The notes under the pieces are model-generated. The model was given only the letters and a program-made list of their open reading frames with translations, was not told where the DNA came from and did not search any database. A stretch of 64,000 bases of DNA from Umezawaea sp049997955 (lineage in GTDB: Bacteria > Actinomycetota > Actinomycetes > Mycobacteriales > Pseudonocardiaceae), in contig JAEBDY010000003.1 in NCBI GenBank assembly GCA_049997955.1, positions 1-64,000 of the forward strand, given 5' to 3'. Position numbers and translations under genes: made by a program. How positions within the stretch are numbered: position 1 is the stretch's first letter; every line of letters begins with the position of its first letter. Shown here one piece after another: positions 60,171 to 64,000 of the stretch.

Positions 60171-61670
60171 CTAACTGTCGATCGCCGTGGCGGTTGCGGC
60201 AGGGTTGCCGTCGGGGTGTTGGTTGATCCAGGACAACCCGCCCAGGTCGAGCCGGTGCTGGGCGCGGGTGACCGCGACGTAGGCCAGGCGGGCTTCAGCG
60301 GGTTCGATCTCGCCGGGTAGAGCATCTCCGCCCAAGGTCGTACCGTTCTCCGGGTCGACTGGTTCGGGGAAGTCGTCGGCGATGCGGACAGCCGACCACT
60401 CGCGGCCCTTGGCAGCGTGCGCAGTGGAGACCGTGACCTCGGCGTCGGCCTCCGTGGTGAGCTTGCCGAGGGTCTGCAGCACGACGTCGACGCCGTGCTC
60501 GTCGATGACGTCGACGAAGGGCTGCAGGTCCCGACCGTCGGAATCCCATTCCACGTACTCCTGCACCTCGCCCCAGGTGGAGAACAGCAACAACTCGCGG
60601 TGCGTGGTGCGTTTGCCCGCCTTGAGGTCACGTGCCGCCAGGGCCAGGTCCTTCAGGACGTCCACGCGCCCGGTCAGTGCGACGCGGCGGCCTTCGGCCA
60701 GCAGCGCGAGGATCTCGGCGATCGCGCCGCCGTTGGTGCGGCACAGGATCGCGTCCGGGTTCGTGACGGTCTCCAGGCGGCTGGCCAGGGCGGGCGCGCC
60801 GGTGAGTCGGATCGGGGCGCCCGCGATCGTGAGCCACCGGTTTGCCTCAGCTGCGACCGCGGCCCCGAATCGGAACGAGTGCGACAGCGTGAGCTTGCTG
60901 CCGTCGAAGCCGGTCATCACGTCCCGCGCGCCACGCCAGCCGTAGATCGCCTGCGCCGAGTCGCCGACCATGACCAGTTGGGCGTGCTTGCCCTGGTCGA
61001 GGAACACCCGCTCGACTGCGGGATTGGTGTCCTGTGCCTCGTCCAACAACAGGAAATCCCCGTCGAGACGCGGCTGGGTCAAGGCCCACATCTTGAGGTA
61101 GTGGTCGTGCTTGAACGGCACCTTCCCCCGGTCGGTGGTCTGCAGATCAGTCCACATGCGCCGGGCCACCGGCAGCACGATCTCGACGAGTTGGTCGTGT
61201 TCGTGCTCGTCACTGATGCCCTTGGGCCACGGCACGTGCCGACTGGTGATGATCTCGTCGGCGGAGTAGCAGAACTGCAGCACGGTGTCCTTGGCGATCG
61301 AGCACAGCGTCGGGGCCTTGAGCGACCGTGCGCCGATCGTCACGCTCATCGTGAGGCCCAACAGCGCGGCCAGCTTCACCGTCGTCATGCGCGGCCGGTC
61401 CATGCGGTCCTGGAAGCGGTGGCCGATGGCCCGGTAGGCCAGGCTGTGCGCAGTCGAGCAAGTCACGTTGCCCGCGAACTTGCGGCGCGCCTCCTTCGCG
61501 ATCAGGGCGTTGAAGGCCAGGTAGCGGCCTCGGCGTCGCGCCGTGGACCCCAGCAACGTCAACGTCGTGGTCTTCCCGGTCCCGGCTCCGGCCTGCAGCA
61601 CGAGGTTCTCACCTCGGCCGAACGCCTGCACCGCGGCGTCCTGTTCCGGTGTCGAGCGGCGTGTGGTCAT
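60171..61670 (-). CDS. UvrD/Rep-like superfamily 1 helicase
   Basis: 499 residues from ATG 61670 (GGGGGAA upstream). Motifs in order: Q-like STPEQDAAVQAF, Walker A QAGAGTGKTTTL, Walker B DFLLLDEAQDTNP, motif III MVGDSAQAIYGWRGA, VTVSTAHAAKGREWSAV and motif VI RLAYVAVTRAQHRLDLG. It is shorter than chromosomal UvrD (about 720), as in mobile-element helicases. It may assist element replication or transfer. Last of a three-gene minus operon with the membrane and PASTA proteins (gaps of about 50-60 bases). Confidence 0.8.
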   Translation of the reverse strand: MTTRRSTPEQDAAVQAFGRGENLVLQAGAGTGKTTTLTLLGSTARRRGRYLAFNALIAKEARRKFAGNVTCSTAHSLAYRAIGHRFQDRMDRPRMTTVKLAALLGLTMSVTIGARSLKAPTLCSIAKDTVLQFCYSADEIITSRHVPWPKGISDEHEHDQLVEIVLPVARRMWTDLQTTDRGKVPFKHDHYLKMWALTQPRLDGDFLLLDEAQDTNPAVERVFLDQGKHAQLVMVGDSAQAIYGWRGARDVMTGFDGSKLTLSHSFRFGAAVAAEANRWLTIAGAPIRLTGAPALASRLETVTNPDAILCRTNGGAIAEILALLAEGRRVALTGRVDVLKDLALAARDLKAGKRTTHRELLLFSTWGEVQEYVEWDSDGRDLQPFVDVIDEHGVDVVLQTLGKLTTEADAEVTVSTAHAAKGREWSAVRIADDFPEPVDPENGTTLGGDALPGEIEPAEARLAYVAVTRAQHRLDLGGLSWINQHPDGNPAATATAIDS

Positions 61671-61723
61671 CAGAATTCCCCCAAGTACGGCACTGAGCGA
61701 ACGTGCTTTCCGCGGTGTGCGGG

Positions 61724-62281
61724 TTATTGCCAAGCAGGTGGCACCTGCGGCGAGGTAGTTGTGGTGCTTCGGTGTCCGCGCACCAGGGCTGCAGTGTTGT
61801 AGGCCGTCATCGCGACGAGGAGGATGAGGGCGAACCAGAACCCGCTCCGCGTCTCGACCCACTCGCTCACCGTGCTGGTGCTGAGGTCCTCCGACTCCGA
61901 CACCTTCGCCACGAGCACGTTCTGCGTCACCACCTGACCGAAGATCAGGAAAATCGCGGCGGTCGCCCCAACAACGATCCCCGCTGTGGCGGTCGCCCTC
62001 GACGTGGAAAGCAGGACCAGCCCTGCGACGAGCACGACGATCGCGATGATCATGAGCGGTTGTGCGGGCAGGCTGGACGACTCCTCCGACGGCGATTTGT
62101 CGGCCTCACCCTCGACCTCCACCGTTGGTTCACCGCCGAAGGCGAGGTCCCAGCCCGTGTACTCGGCTTCGACGGTCATCATCGACGATTCGCACGACAC
62201 TGCGGTGAACGGCATGGCCAGGCACAGCAGGGCCAGCACCAGCAAGGGCGGGTTGACCCGACGTTTCGTTGTTTTCGACAT
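61724..62281 (-). CDS. Membrane protein with four helices
   Basis: 185 residues. An N-terminal helix with Cys (LLVLALLCLAMPFTAVSCES), an acidic extracellular loop (FGGEPTVEVEGEADKSPSEE), then three helices (LMIIAIVVLVAGLVLL, ATAGIVVGATAAIFLIFG, FWFALILLVAMTAYNTAALV). No family recognised. It lies between the PASTA protein and the helicase in one operon and may anchor or assist the former. Confidence 0.6.
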   Translation of the reverse strand: MSKTTKRRVNPPLLVLALLCLAMPFTAVSCESSMMTVEAEYTGWDLAFGGEPTVEVEGEADKSPSEESSSLPAQPLMIIAIVVLVAGLVLLSTSRATATAGIVVGATAAIFLIFGQVVTQNVLVAKVSESEDLSTSTVSEWVETRSGFWFALILLVAMTAYNTAALVRGHRSTTTTSPQVPPAWQ

Positions 62282-62340
62282 GGTTCAAGTCTGTCCCGGG
62301 GGACCGCTTCCCGGTATGGGAAGCGGTCCCCAACGGACGA

Positions 62341-64000
62341 TCATCTCCAGACACAGCCCAAAACTTCTTGGTAGTTCCAAGAAGGTGGAGGAGTTTGGCT
62401 CACCGTGTAGGTGAATTCGTCGGTCCTGTACCGGGAGATGACATGCTGACCAGGGAGAGTGCATTGGTCTCCCGGCGCGTTGAGAACCAGGCCGACCGCG
62501 CGCTCATGTTCCCACCCCGCTTTGGGGGTGGTATCCCTACTGAAGTAGTGGTTTGGTTTGTAGCCGCACGCGGTCGGGCTCGTGTTGCACATGTAGTCGT
62601 GGAAGACGCCTGCAACGCCGCCGTCGGGAATATCGCCAACGCGGTATGCGTAACCCAGGAGCACTCCAGGCTTGTGATCATACTTGGGTTCCGGCGCGAA
62701 CCGAACGATATTGACATTGTTGTTGTCATCTCGCGTGTACAGGTACAAAGGCGCTGCTTGGTAGGGCGAGTAGTGGATGACGACCGTCCCGCCCTTCTGC
62801 AGGGTCCCTGCCTCTGGTTCCTGGGTGACGACCACGCGATCCCTTGCCAGAGAGTCGGAACGCGCGTCGCACACGAATCCCGCGGTTTGCACGGTCGCGC
62901 ACGCGGCGTCCTGCGTCATGTTCCGCACGTCCGGGACCGAGGTGGGCGGTGCTGCTTGACGGAAGACCGTCAAAACCACCGTCTGTCCGGCGCGGACCGG
63001 CTCACCCGATGCGGGAGAAGACGCCTGCACGGCTCCCTCTGCTCCTTCAGCGCCTTGCGTGGTCGTGCACTTCACCTGGCCGCCTGTGTCCGCGATGATC
63101 GTGTTGCAGATCGACGCGCCGTCCTGGGCGACGGAGACCAGGTCGGGCATCGTCACGAAGTCCCAGTACCGCACAGTGACCCTTGTCGCGTGGGTGACGA
63201 AGTCGCCGTCACTTGGCGACTGCTCGGCCACGACGCCCAACATGCCCCAGTTCGCTGCGGCGGTTGGCATGGCCTGCTCGTCGCACACGTTCGACCCGGC
63301 TGGCGCTAGAACGGTGTTGACGGTCTCACAAGCGTTCTTCTTGTTCCTGCCGACCACCTTCGGCACCTTCGTGTTGTCGCCGTACACGTGAACGGTGACG
63401 GTCGAGTCCTCCGGGACGCGGGCGCCCCCGCGAGGACTGGTGTCGCGCACCGTCCCGGTTTCCCCACCAACACCGATGTCCAGGGCTTGGCACTGGAGTT
63501 CGGCCGCCCGCACCAGATCGCAGGCCTCGTCTCGGCGCGTGCCCGGCGGAATCAGGGGGACGAGGACTTCGGGAACCGGTGGCGCGGACGTGGCGGTTTG
63601 CTTGCTGCTGGGTGGTAGCGGGATATTCGTGGGAGACGAGGGGGTTGTGGTCGGCTTGCTCTCGGAGGAGAGCGTGCCGGGCGGCTCGATGCGGTCAGTG
63701 TCGGTCACCACCCCCGACCCCTTGCCCTTGTCGATGACGGCGGGCCGACCGTCGGGTGTGATCGCCAGGGTGCCGCGGTCCTTCGGGTCGTTGGCGACCA
63801 CCCGTCGATCCTGCACGTCGACGACGAATCGCGGCGATTTCCCCGGAACCGCGACGGGTGCCTTCTTTTCACCGCTGAGCAGGTCCCGAGGGATCAGCTC
63901 GTGCGTCTGGTAGTCCGGCACGTACACCACGTCGTCCAGCAGCACTGGAACCCCCAGGTCGTGCCCTGCGCCGCTGGGTAGGTCGTCGAACTCACGACGC
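62341..64000 (-). CDS. PASTA-repeat surface protein, 5' part outside window
   Basis: The frame is open to the right edge, so the start is missing. The visible N-terminal part (DDVVYVPDYQTHELIPRDLL, RRVVANDPKDRGTLAITPDG) looks like a beta-propeller. After a Pro/Ser/Thr linker come about four PASTA-like units (VPEVLVPLIPPG, VPKVVGRNKKNACETVNTVL, MPDLVSVAQDGASICNTII, VPDVRNMTQDAACATVQTAG), each with a Cys pair, and a 130-residue Tyr/Cys-rich C-terminal domain. PASTA units bind peptidoglycan or beta-lactam-like ligands. Propeller plus PASTA proteins occur beside actinomycete secretion clusters. Confidence 0.7.
   Translation of the reverse strand, partial: RREFDDLPSGAGHDLGVPVLLDDVVYVPDYQTHELIPRDLLSGEKKAPVAVPGKSPRFVVDVQDRRVVANDPKDRGTLAITPDGRPAVIDKGKGSGVVTDTDRIEPPGTLSSESKPTTTPSSPTNIPLPPSSKQTATSAPPVPEVLVPLIPPGTRRDEACDLVRAAELQCQALDIGVGGETGTVRDTSPRGGARVPEDSTVTVHVYGDNTKVPKVVGRNKKNACETVNTVLAPAGSNVCDEQAMPTAAANWGMLGVVAEQSPSDGDFVTHATRVTVRYWDFVTMPDLVSVAQDGASICNTIIADTGGQVKCTTTQGAEGAEGAVQASSPASGEPVRAGQTVVLTVFRQAAPPTSVPDVRNMTQDAACATVQTAGFVCDARSDSLARDRVVVTQEPEAGTLQKGGTVVIHYSPYQAAPLYLYTRDDNNNVNIVRFAPEPKYDHKPGVLLGYAYRVGDIPDGGVAGVFHDYMCNTSPTACGYKPNHYFSRDTTPKAGWEHERAVGLVLNAPGDQCTLPGQHVISRYRTDEFTYTVSQTPPPSWNYQEVLGCVWR

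Overview
The window is high-GC DNA with Shine-Dalgarno-led, often 4-nt-overlapping operons, many GTG starts, actinobacterial two-component and MMPL genes, and conjugation genes of the actinomycete PrgI/TrbL type. It most resembles an actinomycete, possibly Pseudonocardiaceae; the species cannot be read from the sequence.

Layout. (1) 1-5.9 kb: end of an IS5-family element, a STAND (NB-ARC/TPR) NTPase, a PIN-like protein and a frameshifted HTH-nucleotidyltransferase. (2) 5.9-14.8 kb: the 3' half of a tRNA-Pro(GGG), a likely attachment site, then the front of a type IV secretion operon on the minus strand (HTH protein, VirB2-like, TrbL-like, PrgI, truncated VirB4). Diverging from it are two methyltransferase genes and a truncated cytosine-C5 methylase. 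(3) 14.8-17.1 kb: DUF6000 gene, integrase tail and debris. (4) 17.1-25.1 kb: a probable conflict or nucleotide-signalling island: Vgb-like propeller lipoprotein, TIR-TM-WD40 protein, TRPM-type SLOG, SLATT membrane protein, alpha/beta hydrolase, and a TRAFs-binding/trypsin-like protease. (5) 25.1-28.5 kb: nested IS remnants (IS3, IS701, IS630). (6) 28.6-43.2 kb: an unfamiliar metabolic cluster bounded by two copies of a TCCGCA-N4-TGCGGA palindrome. The plus-strand operon holds a small protein, MBL-fold hydrolase, LOG-like protein, phosphohistidine swivel domain and two unknown proteins. A five-gene minus-strand operon with 4-nt overlaps holds a PEP/pyruvate-binding domain, carbamoyltransferase, 2-oxoglutarate oxygenase, PfkB kinase and amidohydrolase. 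Between them lie a PRTase and a giant TIR-kinase-FGE fusion. (7) 43.2-51.5 kb: a graveyard of IS3, IS30, IS5, IS110 and integrase pieces with two ordinary hypothetical genes. (8) 51.6-58.9 kb: NarL regulator with a remnant of its kinase, Rieske and copper-monooxygenase lipoproteins, MMPL exporter, and an MprAB-like two-component pair. (9) 59.3-64 kb: secreted ARB-07466-domain protein, UvrD-like helicase, membrane protein and a PASTA-repeat protein running off the end.

Working model: regions 2 and 9 look like mobile-element backbone, while regions 3-8 are cargo layered in by insertion sequences. The two most interesting units are the TIR/SLOG/SLATT/protease island and the palindrome-bounded cluster, whose PEP-dependent phosphotransfer module is split between two operons and which encloses a TIR-kinase-FGE protein. 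Product and function of both are inferred from domains only.
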